64,000 nucleotides of DNA. It comes from Advenella sp. FME57. GTDB taxonomy: Bacteria; Pseudomonadota; Gammaproteobacteria; Burkholderiales; Burkholderiaceae_B. Positions 35,429-44,993 of the stretch are shown piece by piece (position 1 is the first letter of the stretch; each line of letters starts with the position of its first letter). The notes under the pieces are model-generated. The model ran no database searches. It was not told the DNA's origin and worked only from the letters and a program-made list of their open reading frames with translations. A program made the position numbers and the translations under genes. The stretch spans positions 186,001 through 250,000 of the forward strand of contig NZ_JABUXU010000006.1 in assembly GCF_014897675.1 (NCBI RefSeq), in the 5' to 3' direction.

Positions 35429-36769
35429 ATGCCCCGCCCCTCACTCCTGTTCGCCTACCTTGCTGCCGTTGCCCTCGCGCTGGGTCTCCAGTGGTTTGTT
35501 GGCGGGCTCAGCGGCGTTCTGTTGCTGGCTGTGTGCGGTTTCGTTTATCTTGCCAGACATCAGCGCCATCACAGGCTCACGCTCAAGTGGGCCAGCCGTC
35601 CCACCAGCGCCCCGCCACCCGATCTGGGCAGCTATGACGAAATCGTCACCCCAATTTATAAATACGTACGCACCCGCCAAAACGAATATACAGCGCTGCG
35701 CGAACTGACCAATAACGTCCTGTCGGCTGCGCAGGCGCTACCGGCTGCAGCGGTCACGCTGGACAAGTCTTTTCAGATCGAATGGTGCAACGCCCAATCC
35801 CAACGGTTGCTGGACCTGGTCTACGAAAAAGACAAGGGCTACAACATCTTCAATATCATTCGCCTGCCTGAGTTTTTCGATTACGCCCAAAGCCGTCAAT
35901 GGGCCCGCCCTTTGCGCAGTCGCAGGGAAATCGGCGGACAGGTGTGCTCCCTGCAATTTCAGCTGACCCAGCACGCCAACGAAGGATACCTGCTGCTGTG
36001 CCAGGACATTACCCAGCTGGAAAAACTGCAAACCACGCAACGGGATTTCGTTGCCAACGTTTCGCATGAAATCCGCACCCCGCTGACGGTATTGATCGGC
36101 TTTCTTGAGACCATGCGCGACCTGCCGCACGAAGCGCTAACCAAAGAACAGCGCAAGCAATACGAAGAGCTGATGCACGAGCAAGCGCAACGGATGCTGG
36201 CGATCGTGGCCGATTTGCTGACCCTGTCTACCCTGGAATCGACCGAGATCGTCGACGGCTCAAACGTGCAATTGGCTCCCATTATTGACAAGGCTGCCGT
36301 ACAGGCCCAGTCAATCTCACGCGAATCGCACGCCTTCGAATTCGACGTGGATCCCGCATTGACGGTAGTCGGACAAATGAACGAGCTGGCGTCGGCGGTA
36401 ACCAACCTGCTGACCAACGCCGTACGCTACACGCCGGAAGGCGGCAAAATCACCATACGCTGGGCCCGCAACGAACATGGCGAGGCCATCTTCAGCGTGA
36501 CCGACACGGGCCTGGGTATTGAAAAGAAAGACATTCCGCGCATTACCGAACGCTTTTACCGGGTAGACAAAAGTCGTTCCCGCGCATCGGGCGGAACCGG
36601 TCTGGGCCTGGCCATTACCAAGCACATTGTCATCCGGCACAATGCCAAGCTGGTTGTGGATAGCGAAATCAACAAGGGCAGCACGTTCAAGATTGTTTTT
36701 CCGGAAAACCTCGTCGTCCACACTCCCGAGAGCAATGACGCCAAGATCGTAGAGGATGCGGGGGCGTAA
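35429..36769 (+). CDS. phoR: Phosphate regulon sensor histidine kinase PhoR
   Basis: This 446-residue kinase has two N-terminal hydrophobic segments (residues 6-42), a charged linker and a PAS domain (about 95-195). The H-box FVANVSHEIRTPLT carries His213, and the HATPase domain shows N box NLLTNAVRYTP, G1 DTGLGI, F box ERFYRV and G2 GGTGLGLAI. There is no large periplasmic loop, as expected for PhoR, which senses phosphate through the Pst/PhoU complex. No pst or phoU gene follows in this window, so those are encoded elsewhere. Confidence 0.95.
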   Translation: MPRPSLLFAYLAAVALALGLQWFVGGLSGVLLLAVCGFVYLARHQRHHRLTLKWASRPTSAPPPDLGSYDEIVTPIYKYVRTRQNEYTALRELTNNVLSAAQALPAAAVTLDKSFQIEWCNAQSQRLLDLVYEKDKGYNIFNIIRLPEFFDYAQSRQWARPLRSRREIGGQVCSLQFQLTQHANEGYLLLCQDITQLEKLQTTQRDFVANVSHEIRTPLTVLIGFLETMRDLPHEALTKEQRKQYEELMHEQAQRMLAIVADLLTLSTLESTEIVDGSNVQLAPIIDKAAVQAQSISRESHAFEFDVDPALTVVGQMNELASAVTNLLTNAVRYTPEGGKITIRWARNEHGEAIFSVTDTGLGIEKKDIPRITERFYRVDKSRSRASGGTGLGLAITKHIVIRHNAKLVVDSEINKGSTFKIVFPENLVVHTPESNDAKIVEDAGA

Positions 36770-37052
36770 TTTGCACGCGCCACGACCAGAAGCCAGGCGG
36801 GTGCGCACAACTACGCTAGAACAACCAAGGTTGCGGGCGCCTGGGATGGCGCTGCGTCCAAGTTGCCAACCGGCTCCCCATAAATTGTCAGACAGCAATA
36901 TTGCCGGATCAGACCTGTTGCTGCGATTTTATTGATGCCATTTGCTACTTCTGCAGACCACTGGACTGGTCAGGAGGTCGGGTCCTGCGCAGCCAGGAAG
37001 GCATATCAACTTCCCGACCAGGCCCATATCATTGCCACGCATACTGTGAACA

Positions 37053-37658
37053 TTATTCGGCAGGCGTCTGATGGCTACGCACGCCATTTAAATAAGTGTC
37101 CAGATAAATGTCTATGATTTGCGTGGCACTATATTTGCCGTCGCTGCGATACCATTTAGGCAATTGATTGATAATCGAAAGCAGAAATTTGCTGGAAAGC
37201 CGCAGCTCCAGGTCGCTTCTGAAGACGCCCGCGTTCATCCCCTCACGGATAATCTGCTTGAGCAAGCCCTCGTACGCATCCCTGACTTCCAGAATCTGCT
37301 CACGGGCCTCATCGGAGGCCGCCCCCCAAAAGAGCGCAGACCCCGACATCCAGCTATCCTGGTTTTTTTCGTAATGGTTAACAGAAGCGTGCATGAATGC
37401 GCGTAAACGCGCCTCTGCCCCGCCTTGTGCCTGGCTGACCGCGCTCTGCACTTCAGAGAGCAATTGGTCCATGCCGGTCCTGGAACTGGCGCGATAGATA
37501 GCCTCTTTGCTTGGGAAATGATGATACAGCGCTGCTTTGGTCAAGCCGGTTTCAGCCGCAATCATGCTGATCGACGCACCACCATACCCGTATCGCGCAA
37601 ATAGACGTCGCGACGCTTCCAATATTTTTCGTCTTCGGTCCGGGTCTCTGGATGCCAT
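37053..37658 (-). CDS. TetR/AcrR-family transcriptional regulator
   Basis: This 201-residue repressor has an N-terminal TetR helix-turn-helix (RRKILEASRRLFARYGYGGASISMIAAETGLTKAALYHHFPSKEAIY) and an all-helical ligand domain. It is the last gene of the acyl-CoA catabolic operon, 38 bases after the synthetase stop. TetR proteins in such clusters usually sense an acyl-CoA of the pathway and repress the operon. A palindromic site resembling TetR acyl-CoA operators lies at the far, promoter end of this operon. Confidence 0.92.
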   Translation of the reverse strand: MASRDPDRRRKILEASRRLFARYGYGGASISMIAAETGLTKAALYHHFPSKEAIYRASSRTGMDQLLSEVQSAVSQAQGGAEARLRAFMHASVNHYEKNQDSWMSGSALFWGAASDEAREQILEVRDAYEGLLKQIIREGMNAGVFRSDLELRLSSKFLLSIINQLPKWYRSDGKYSATQIIDIYLDTYLNGVRSHQTPAE

Positions 37659-37696
37659 GCAATAGTCTCGTTATAGGGTTCAGCCGTGAATTATAG

Positions 37697-39817
37697 CTAA
37701 GTTCCCTTTCTAAACGAGATCACTGCATCCAGACAAGCCGTCCCGGATTCCATTACAACGAACGGATTGATATCAACGCCTTCGAGCACCGGCGCCCAGT
37801 CTTGGGCAAAGTCCGACAGGCTCAGGAGCGCAGATTCCAGCGCTTGGATATCGTGCATTTTCTGGCCTCGCCACCCGGTAAGCAACCGGCAAGCCCGCAC
37901 CGACCGGACCAATTGGCCAGCCCGTGCTTTGGACAACGGCACAGAGGCGAAAGCGACGTCGTCATATAATTCGACCGCCACGCCACCCAGACCGAACATC
38001 ACCATTGGGCCAAACGTCGGATCTATATGTATGCCCAATATTGTCTCGATGCCGCCTTTTATCATCGGAGCGATAAGCACACCCTCAATTGACGGTTTGT
38101 CACTCAATTGTCCGGCTGCCTCCAGCAACTGCTCGAATGCCTCCTGCACTTGTCCGGCATTCTGCAAATTCAGCAGAACCCCTCCGAATTCAGTCTTGTG
38201 CTGAATGTTCGAAGAGACGATTTTCGCCACTACCGGGTAGCCTATATCGCGAGACGCGGCCACTGCTTCGGCTGCGCTTTCACACAACGCTTCTATCGGC
38301 ACCGGCAGGCCGTACTGCGCGAGCAGGCGTTTGGCCTGCCACTCGTTCAGCGCAGGCTTGCCGACATCAGGCCGATGTCGGCCGGGTCGAACCGGATCAG
38401 GCAAACCAGGATGCAGCGTTAACCAACGCCGTTTGAGTTCGCACAACGCAGCCACGGCTCGCATTGCCCGCCCGGGATCGGCGAAAATCACCAGGCCTTG
38501 CTGCTCCAGCTGCTTGCGTAACGACTCCTCCGACGGCCCCACCAGTACGATCAGACGTTCGGGATAATTGGTCCTGATCGCTGCCAATTGCTCAAGCAGC
38601 GGAAGAAATCTGCCCGGATCGCAAGGGATCTGGGCTAAATAGATAAAATGGATGGCGAATTCGGTACCGCCAATGACAAGGTCTATCAGATCCGGCAGCC
38701 CCTGCTTGATGGCGCCGATCTGCGCGGTGGTATCCAGCGGATTGACACCGACAAGAAATGGCACTACCTTGCGCGCCTGCTGCTGCAAATGTTCGCTTAC
38801 AGCAGGAACCTTTACGCCATAACGCTCGGCATCGTCGGCCATTAGCACACCGATACCACCCGAGACGGTGATAATGCTGGCGCAATCATTCGCAGGCAAC
38901 GGCAGTTGCGTGCACACGTATGCAATGTCCAGCATTTCTTCAATTGAATAGGCGCGCCATGCCCCGCATTCCTGGCATACCACGTCAAAAATCCTGTCAT
39001 TGCCGGCGATCGCTCCCGTGTGGGTCGCTACCGCCTGCTGGCCGGTAACAGAACTGCCGACTTTCATCAGGACCACCGGCTTGCCGGCCGCTGCGGCTTT
39101 GAGCAGGGCTGCGCGCAACCGATTGCCGTCACGACACCCTTCGATAGCCGCACAGATCACTTTGGTCTGCGTATCCGAGGCTAGAAAATCAATGCATTCG
39201 GTAACGTCAATATCAGCCTCGTTGCCGGTCGCAACGATGCGCGCAATCCCCAATCCTCGTTGAATGGCCTGCGCATATGCGCAGGAACCAAAAGCACCAC
39301 TTTGGGTCGCAAAACTGATGCCTCCAGGCGAGGGCGTAAGGGCCTCCAGTGCAGTGGAGAAGGTTGCAAAGTAGCGATTTCGCACACTGACGATGCCCAG
39401 GCAATTGGGGCCAAGCAATCGCACGCCATGACGCTTGGCCAGATCAACCAATTGGTTCTGCCGCACAAGACCGTGCGCGCTTTCTTCTGAAAAGCCCGAA
39501 CTTAATACCTGAACTGCTTTGATGTTTTTTGCTATGCAATCCTGCAAAGCGTCTAGCGCTGCCGACGCTGGCACAATAATGAGCGCCTGGTCAACATCGC
39601 CGGGGATATCTGCCAGACAAGCGTAGGCTTTCAACCCTTGCACTGTTTCGGCACGCCGGTTAATAGGATAAATATCCCCTTCATAGCCTGCTTCGAGCAA
39701 AAACCGAATCGGCCTGCCTCCCAGTTTTGCAGGGTCTGACGATGCTCCGATGATCGCAACCGAGCGTGGATTGAAGAACTGATTCAATGAATGACTATTC
39801 ATCGTAGCTGACGTCAT
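37697..39817 (-). CDS. ADP-forming acyl-CoA synthetase (acetate-CoA ligase family, fused alpha-beta)
   Basis: This 706-residue protein has an N-terminal CoA-binding domain (SVAIIGASSDPAKLGGRPIRFL) and a succinyl-CoA-ligase-like core with the phosphorylatable His266 in VATHTGAIAGND. The C-terminal ATP-grasp domain starts near residue 495 (LNEWQAKRLLAQYGLPVP, VAKIVSSNIQHKTEFGGV). Such enzymes reversibly couple acyl-CoA and ATP. Its start overlaps the upstream acyl-CoA dehydrogenase stop by four bases. With the neighbouring dehydrogenases and hydratase it probably activates the pathway acid or recovers energy from an acyl-CoA product. Confidence 0.9.
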   Translation of the reverse strand: MTSATMNSHSLNQFFNPRSVAIIGASSDPAKLGGRPIRFLLEAGYEGDIYPINRRAETVQGLKAYACLADIPGDVDQALIIVPASAALDALQDCIAKNIKAVQVLSSGFSEESAHGLVRQNQLVDLAKRHGVRLLGPNCLGIVSVRNRYFATFSTALEALTPSPGGISFATQSGAFGSCAYAQAIQRGLGIARIVATGNEADIDVTECIDFLASDTQTKVICAAIEGCRDGNRLRAALLKAAAAGKPVVLMKVGSSVTGQQAVATHTGAIAGNDRIFDVVCQECGAWRAYSIEEMLDIAYVCTQLPLPANDCASIITVSGGIGVLMADDAERYGVKVPAVSEHLQQQARKVVPFLVGVNPLDTTAQIGAIKQGLPDLIDLVIGGTEFAIHFIYLAQIPCDPGRFLPLLEQLAAIRTNYPERLIVLVGPSEESLRKQLEQQGLVIFADPGRAMRAVAALCELKRRWLTLHPGLPDPVRPGRHRPDVGKPALNEWQAKRLLAQYGLPVPIEALCESAAEAVAASRDIGYPVVAKIVSSNIQHKTEFGGVLLNLQNAGQVQEAFEQLLEAAGQLSDKPSIEGVLIAPMIKGGIETILGIHIDPTFGPMVMFGLGGVAVELYDDVAFASVPLSKARAGQLVRSVRACRLLTGWRGQKMHDIQALESALLSLSDFAQDWAPVLEGVDINPFVVMESGTACLDAVISFRKGT

Positions 39818-40908
39818 TTGGTGCCCGCCTGAAATTGAGTCAGTGCTTTGGCGTGGCTGTACGCATCGCCAAAACGAAATGCACTGGCCAATAGCCGCGA
39901 AGCCATGCGCGCTGCCATGGTCTCCTGGGTCATGCCCATGCCGCCGTGCAGCTGGATGACCGATTGTGCAAACGCTATCGCCTGTTCTCGCGTATATATG
40001 CCAAGCAAATCCAAAGCTGCCAGATCGTCGCTGCCACCTGCGCCATCCAGTGAACGCAGTGATGCTATTAGCAGATTCTTGCCCGTTTCAAAACTGACAT
40101 AGAGTTTGGCAACATCATGCCGAAGCACCTGAAACTGGGCCAATGCCTGTCCAAACTGCTTACGCTCCTGCAAGTAGCTCACGGTCTCGGCCAGCATATA
40201 GTTCATGGTACAAACAATATCTGCGGCTACCGACACTTGCGCCAGTTTCCAGCCTGCCTGACGCATTGCCAACGCGGCATCACCCTGGGCCAGAACGCTA
40301 TGGTTGGCTATTTTTAACGATCCCAAATCAACCTGCTTGATGCACCGCCTCTCGACGGTGGTAAAACGGCGGGACTGATCCGGCAATTGCTCGACCTCGA
40401 TAAGGACAATACTGATTTTCTGGCTAGCCGTGTCAAGCGCGCAAAATAATACGTGTGTGCAACATTCAGTCCACTCAAAAGCATCTAGCTGACCACTAAG
40501 GATCCAGCAGCCATCAGTGACGGGCGACAGTTGGGCAAGCTTGTGCGTTTCCCGACAGCTGAGCGATCCAGCCAGTTCAATACACGCCACGCCTTGGGCA
40601 ATCTGCGACAGCAAGGTGCTGACGGTTTCCTGCTCGGGCGCCGCTTCAAGCATGCCAGGCACAATGCAACACCGAGTCATGATAGGCAGATTGACTGCCC
40701 GGGAAGCCATGCCCTCTAGCAAAGAGCCGATATCAGCAAACGTACCGCCATAGCCGCCATTGCTTTCGGAAATGAGTGTGCTACTCCATCCCATTTCCTG
40801 GATAATGCCCGGAGGTATTGCTGCCTCGTATGACGATACTTTTTTTGCTACACGTTCAGCGCCTTCCAACAAAACGCCTGGAAAAATAGTTGCTGCTTCG
40901 AATCCCAT
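39814..40908 (-). CDS. Acyl-CoA dehydrogenase family protein, small divergent subunit
   Basis: This 364-residue protein keeps FAD-contact segments QERKQFGQALAQFQVLRHDVA and QLHGGMGMTQE near the C-terminus. It lacks the usual GGTxE motif region that carries the catalytic Glu in many relatives, and its N-terminal half is weakly conserved. The ATG at MGFEAA, with GGAG nine bases before, starts four bases after the partner gene's stop. An earlier start would overlap that gene. Together with the adjacent larger dehydrogenase it may form a mixed alpha-beta complex as in bacterial steroid degradation. Alternatively it is an independent enzyme of unknown acyl-CoA specificity. Confidence 0.87.
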   Translation of the reverse strand: MGFEAATIFPGVLLEGAERVAKKVSSYEAAIPPGIIQEMGWSSTLISESNGGYGGTFADIGSLLEGMASRAVNLPIMTRCCIVPGMLEAAPEQETVSTLLSQIAQGVACIELAGSLSCRETHKLAQLSPVTDGCWILSGQLDAFEWTECCTHVLFCALDTASQKISIVLIEVEQLPDQSRRFTTVERRCIKQVDLGSLKIANHSVLAQGDAALAMRQAGWKLAQVSVAADIVCTMNYMLAETVSYLQERKQFGQALAQFQVLRHDVAKLYVSFETGKNLLIASLRSLDGAGGSDDLAALDLLGIYTREQAIAFAQSVIQLHGGMGMTQETMAARMASRLLASAFRFGDAYSHAKALTQFQAGTK

Positions 40909-40912
40909 CAAA

Positions 40913-42127
40913 TCATGCTCCAAACAATTGACGTGCGACCACATTTCGTTGAACTTCTGTCGTTCCGCCGGCAATAGTCTTGGACCGGGTAAACATATAG
41001 TTCTGCAGCCAGATCCCCGATTCAGTCGGGTCCGACCCCTCAGATATAAATTGTTGGCTGCCGGTCGGGCCGATAATCCGCAATGCCACTTCGCTAAGCC
41101 CTTGCGCTACCAGGCTGCATCGCAATTTCAATGCTGAGGGTTTTGCACCTAACGGCTTTTTCTCCATCATGTCGTCGATTGCGTCGGCCAGCATCTCCCG
41201 GGCACCCTTTATCTGTGCTGCCAACATGAACATACGCTGATTCAGTGCCGAGTAGTCATGGCTCGCCTGTTGTTCATGCTGACTTGTCCATAACAATTGC
41301 GTCACTCTGCGCCATTGCCGGACCAGTTGACCAACGCTAGCCGGCGGCAAACGTTCGCGCTCAAGCAGATACTTGGCGCACTGCCAGCCCTGCCCCTCTT
41401 GCCCCACCCGTTGGGTCAGCGGTACATGTACGTTTTCGAAAAACACTTCATTAACGTGGTGCCAGCCATCGATGGTTTCTATCGGCTTGACCGTTATCCC
41501 CGGCGTATCCATGTCCACCAGCAGCAGCGTAATGCCCTCTTGTTTTTTTGCTTCGCGCGAGGTTCTCACCAGCATATAGATCACGTTCGCTTCGTGAGCG
41601 TGAGAAGTCCAGATTTTCTGTCCATTCACGATGTAATGGTTGCCGTCCAATTCTGCGCGGGTTTGCAGGGATGCCAGATCAGAGCCCGAATTTGGCTCCG
41701 AATAACCCTGGCACCACCAGTCAGAACCATTGAGAATTCGGGGAAGATAGTGTTGTTTTTGCTCGGACGTACCAAACTGCATAATCACCGGCCCAATGTG
41801 GCCCAACCCATGATGATAAAGCGGTGGACAATCAAAATCTGCGATCGCCTCTTCAAATATCATGCGCTGGCGCAGGTCCCAGCCGGTACCGCCATGTTCG
41901 AGCGGCCAGCCAGGCGCTGCCCAGCCATGTTCGTGCAGGATTTGCTGCCATCGGCTATATACCGTACGCGTCAGTTTTTCTCCGGCCCGCACCTTTTCGC
42001 GGATATCTTCGGGGCAATTGTGCCCAACGAAATGACGCACTTCGCGTTGAAACGCCAGATAACGACCCTGTTCATTGTTTGCGCTCGATGGCAAGCAAAG
42101 ATAATGTTCATTCAGTTGCACAGCCAT
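40913..42127 (-). CDS. Acyl-CoA dehydrogenase, FadE-like subunit with GGTTE motif
   Basis: This 404-residue dehydrogenase has the middle-domain signature WCQGYSEPNSGSDLASLQTRAELDG and NGQKIWTSHAHEANV. Its C-terminal segment MFTRSKTIAGGTTEVQRNVVARQL closely resembles FadE-type subunits used on bulky acyl-CoAs (steroid side chain, aromatic or branched acids). It oxidises the alpha-beta bond with FAD. The ATG with AGGTGA upstream is one base beyond the hydratase stop. An upstream extension would lie inside the hydratase gene. Its substrate is not determinable. Confidence 0.9.
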   Translation of the reverse strand: MAVQLNEHYLCLPSSANNEQGRYLAFQREVRHFVGHNCPEDIREKVRAGEKLTRTVYSRWQQILHEHGWAAPGWPLEHGGTGWDLRQRMIFEEAIADFDCPPLYHHGLGHIGPVIMQFGTSEQKQHYLPRILNGSDWWCQGYSEPNSGSDLASLQTRAELDGNHYIVNGQKIWTSHAHEANVIYMLVRTSREAKKQEGITLLLVDMDTPGITVKPIETIDGWHHVNEVFFENVHVPLTQRVGQEGQGWQCAKYLLERERLPPASVGQLVRQWRRVTQLLWTSQHEQQASHDYSALNQRMFMLAAQIKGAREMLADAIDDMMEKKPLGAKPSALKLRCSLVAQGLSEVALRIIGPTGSQQFISEGSDPTESGIWLQNYMFTRSKTIAGGTTEVQRNVVARQLFGA

Positions 42128-42128
42128 A

Positions 42129-42920
42129 TCACCTGCCCTTGTACTGCGGCGTACGTTTTTCCAGAAAAGCCTGCTGCGCCTCGGCGGCGTCTTCTGTCCT
42201 CGATAGCGCAACAGTAATGTTTTGTTCGTAACGATAACCCTCGCGCTGTGGCATATTGAGCGTCACTTGCGCAGCCTGCTTGGCATACTGTAAAGACAAG
42301 GGCGCTTTTGCTGCGATCTCTTTAGCCAAATTCAAGGCATAAGGCAATAGCTCTTGCCGCGGCAGGCTGGCCTCTATCAACCCTAAACGGTAGAGTTCAT
42401 CAGCGGTCACTTTCATTCCGGTATAAAACATACGCCGGGCCCTGGATTTTCCGAAGATTCGCTGCAATAATGCCGTCCCGCCTGCCAGCCCGACGTTAAT
42501 CTCTGGCATGGCCACATAAGCATTATCCGAAGCAATCCATATATCGCAAGCAGCCATCAACCCGAAGCCGGCTCCAAGCGCGGGACCGTTTACCGCTGCG
42601 ATAACCGGTTTGCTGCAATCAGCAATGGAAAGGGCCGCTTCGCGCACCAGACGATTGTGACTCCAGTAAGCGCCTGGACCGCGTTGCTTTATAGCAGGAC
42701 GCTCGGAGATATCCGCACCCGCAGAAAATATGTCGCCATGCGCAGTCAGCACAACACATCGTATTTCTTCATCATCATTGAAAGAGTCAAAAACGCCAAT
42801 CAACTCCTCACGCAGGGCAGCACTTTGCGCATTGACGGGTGGGCGATTCAAATAAACAATAGCAACGCCATCTAGACGTTCAACTTCGATAAACTTCAGA
42901 GTCATTGGTTTGGTTTCCAT
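42129..42920 (-). CDS. Enoyl-CoA hydratase/isomerase family protein
   Basis: This 263-residue crotonase has oxyanion-hole segments GDIFSAGADISE and NGPALGAGFGLMAACDI. The C-terminal region LSLQYAKQAAQVTLNMP and EAQQAFLEKRTPQYKGR is typical. An acidic residue in NVGLAGGTALLQRIFG lies where the hydratase glutamate often occurs, but the usual second Glu is not obvious, so isomerase or other crotonase chemistry is possible. A second ATG five codons in is an alternative start. It is immediately followed by the two dehydrogenase genes, placing it in beta-oxidation of the same acyl-CoA. Confidence 0.9.
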   Translation of the reverse strand: METKPMTLKFIEVERLDGVAIVYLNRPPVNAQSAALREELIGVFDSFNDDEEIRCVVLTAHGDIFSAGADISERPAIKQRGPGAYWSHNRLVREAALSIADCSKPVIAAVNGPALGAGFGLMAACDIWIASDNAYVAMPEINVGLAGGTALLQRIFGKSRARRMFYTGMKVTADELYRLGLIEASLPRQELLPYALNLAKEIAAKAPLSLQYAKQAAQVTLNMPQREGYRYEQNITVALSRTEDAAEAQQAFLEKRTPQYKGR

Positions 42921-42937
42921 TGATAGTATTCTGGTCT

Positions 42938-43906
42938 TTACTGAACGATAAACTTCACACCGCCATCCACCAGGCCCTGCAGCTTTCGGGCCTCTGCATC
43001 AAGGAAACCGGCAAACTCGGCTGGCGTGCCACCGACAACAAACAATCCTGCGTTATCGAGCACTTTTCGAACCTTCGGGTCTTTAAGCGAGGTATTCAAT
43101 CCCTTATTCAATTTATCGATAACGGGCTTTGGCGTATTGGCTGGCGCCATGAAGCCAAACCAGCTACCAAAGACCATATCTATACCCTGTTCCTTGAAAG
43201 TTGGCACTTCAGGTGCTGCGGGATGTCTGGACTCATTCGCAATACCAAGTGCCCGTAACCGTCCCGCACGCACATTGGTAATGGAGCTCGGTCCGTCAAA
43301 GATGCCATCGACCAGGCCGGCTAAAAGGTCATTCATGGCCGGTCCTGTGCCTTTGTATGGAACATGAGTAAAACTCACACCCACCTGCTTGGCCCACAAC
43401 TCAGCGGCAACATGGGGGCTTGAGGCATTGCCTGACGACGCAAACTTCAGATTACCTGGTGCTTTTTTCCCCTTCTTGATCACGTCATCAAGCGTATGCA
43501 AATCACTCTTTCCGGGCACAACCAGCATACTGCGGCTGTTGCCCAGCAACATGACCGGTGTCAGCGCAGCACGCTCGTACGGCAGGTCCTTTCTCAGGAT
43601 CGGATTGGATGTATATGCATAACTGGTTAGCAACAGCGTGTAGCCATCGGGTTTGGCTCTGGCAACCTGCTGCGTACCGATAATCGTGGCTGCGCCGCCT
43701 TTGTTTTCGACCACTACCTGCGTCTTCCACAAACGCCCCAGATAATCACCAATCGAGCGGGCATATGCATCAGTGATGCCACCTGCGGCATAGGGCACAA
43801 CAAGTGTAATAGGCCGATCCGGGAAGGTCTGCGCGTGCGCCGAAAACGCGCATGCAGCACATAAAGACGCAATCGCGATTTTTAATTTCGTTTGGTGTTT
43901 TCTCAT
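42938..43906 (-). CDS. Bug/TctC family periplasmic solute receptor
   Basis: This 322-residue receptor has a signal peptide (RKHQTKLKIAIASLCAACAFSAHAQ), the TLVVPYAAGGITDAYAR motif, and VVENKGGAATIIGTQQVARAKPDGYTLL. The ATG at MRKH is preferred over a TTG 11 codons upstream because it gives a normal signal sequence. It is the second gene of the acyl-CoA operon, 33 bases after another Bug receptor. It likely captures the pathway's carboxylic acid in the periplasm. No TctA/TctB pair is present. Confidence 0.92.
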   Translation of the reverse strand: MRKHQTKLKIAIASLCAACAFSAHAQTFPDRPITLVVPYAAGGITDAYARSIGDYLGRLWKTQVVVENKGGAATIIGTQQVARAKPDGYTLLLTSYAYTSNPILRKDLPYERAALTPVMLLGNSRSMLVVPGKSDLHTLDDVIKKGKKAPGNLKFASSGNASSPHVAAELWAKQVGVSFTHVPYKGTGPAMNDLLAGLVDGIFDGPSSITNVRAGRLRALGIANESRHPAAPEVPTFKEQGIDMVFGSWFGFMAPANTPKPVIDKLNKGLNTSLKDPKVRKVLDNAGLFVVGGTPAEFAGFLDAEARKLQGLVDGGVKFIVQ

Positions 43907-43939
43907 GCTTTTGATCTCGGGAAGATATTGAACAGTCAA

Positions 43940-44923
43940 TTATTTTTCATGTGTCACCGCAATTGCGGCACTATCGATGACCGCTTTCCAGCGCTTCTGC
44001 TCGCTGCGGACGAGGGCCTCCATTTGCTCAGGCGTACTGCCACCGAGCATGGAACCGGTTGAGGCAAACGTTGCCTGTAATGTCTTGTCGGACGCGACCT
44101 TATTGATTAACGTATTGAGCTTTTCAATAATGGCATCGGGTGTTGCGCCAGGCGCCGTAATGTAATTGACCGGCGAAGCTTCGAAACCGGTCAGTACATC
44201 GGCGATGGGTCGGATGCCCGGTTCAATGGCAGCCGGCTGCAATGTAGACACGCCCAGAGCCCGCACCTTCCCCGAGCGGATATGCGGCAGGTATACGCTG
44301 AGCGTATCGATCGTCATCTGCACGCGCCCTCCTACAATATCGGCCGCAGCAACAGAAGAGCCCCTGTAAGGTACGTGGGTGATGTTTATGCCAGCCATTT
44401 TCTTGAACAGCTCTCCAGCAAGATGACTGGTCGAACCAATACCCGAACTGGCAAAATTGACCTTGGCCGGATTTTTCTTCGCGTAGTCGATCAATTGCTG
44501 TATTGAGATTGCAGGAAAGTCTCTGGTAACAACCAGAACATTGACGCCCGCCGTCAGTTTACTGACGGCGCGCAAGTCCTTGAATGCATCATAGGGCAAG
44601 TTATCTATCAGATAAGGTGCGGTCATTTGCTGGCCGGGCGTGGTGTACAAAAGCGTATAGCCATCGGGAGCCGCGTGCGCTACTCGGGCGGCACCCAGCG
44701 TGCCTCCTGCGCCCGGTACGTTCTCGACAATAACACTTTGCCCGACCAACTCGGACATCGCCTTTGCAAACCTGCGCGCACCGGTATCCGCTCCGCCGCC
44801 AGGGGCAAAAGGCACGACCAGGTGGATCGCTTTATTTGGAAAAGTGATTTCGTCAGCACCGACAGACGGCTGTGAACCGGTAAGCGCGACGAATGCCAAG
44901 AACACGGGTAACAAAATCCTCAC
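43940..44923 (-). CDS. Bug/TctC family periplasmic solute receptor
   Basis: This 327-residue receptor starts at GTG with a strong AAGGAGG site. It has a cleavable signal (about 23 residues), HLVVPFAPGGGADTGARRFA, VIVENVPGAGGTLGAARVAHAAPDGYTLL and the internal HVPYRGSSVAAADIVGGRV loop. It is the first gene of the operon that continues into the second Bug, hydratase, dehydrogenases, synthetase and TetR. It differs clearly from its neighbour, so the pair is not a recent duplication. Its ligand should be related to the operon's acid substrate. Confidence 0.92.
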   Translation of the reverse strand: MRILLPVFLAFVALTGSQPSVGADEITFPNKAIHLVVPFAPGGGADTGARRFAKAMSELVGQSVIVENVPGAGGTLGAARVAHAAPDGYTLLYTTPGQQMTAPYLIDNLPYDAFKDLRAVSKLTAGVNVLVVTRDFPAISIQQLIDYAKKNPAKVNFASSGIGSTSHLAGELFKKMAGINITHVPYRGSSVAAADIVGGRVQMTIDTLSVYLPHIRSGKVRALGVSTLQPAAIEPGIRPIADVLTGFEASPVNYITAPGATPDAIIEKLNTLINKVASDKTLQATFASTGSMLGGSTPEQMEALVRSEQKRWKAVIDSAAIAVTHEK

Positions 44924-44963
44924 CTTGCCTCCTTATTTTTTATAAGCCGCTCGGATCAGCTAC

Positions 44964-44993
44964 TTGAACTTACCGAACGATCGTTAAGTTCAA
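44964..44993. promoter_or_regulatory. Candidate TetR-type operator at the head of the acyl-CoA operon
   Basis: Perfect 9-base arms TTGAACTTA and TAAGTTCAA enclose a 12-base spacer. A 10-base palindrome AACGATCGTT, preceded by ACCG, overlaps the spacer and right arm. Sequences of the ACCGAACGATCG type are typical of TetR sites in acyl-CoA gene clusters. The site sits about 40 bases upstream of the first gene. Confidence 0.55.

Noticed and set aside
42938-44923. Tandem Bug receptors as a recent local duplication
   Set aside because: The two proteins differ across most of their length, including signal peptide and ligand-loop sequences.
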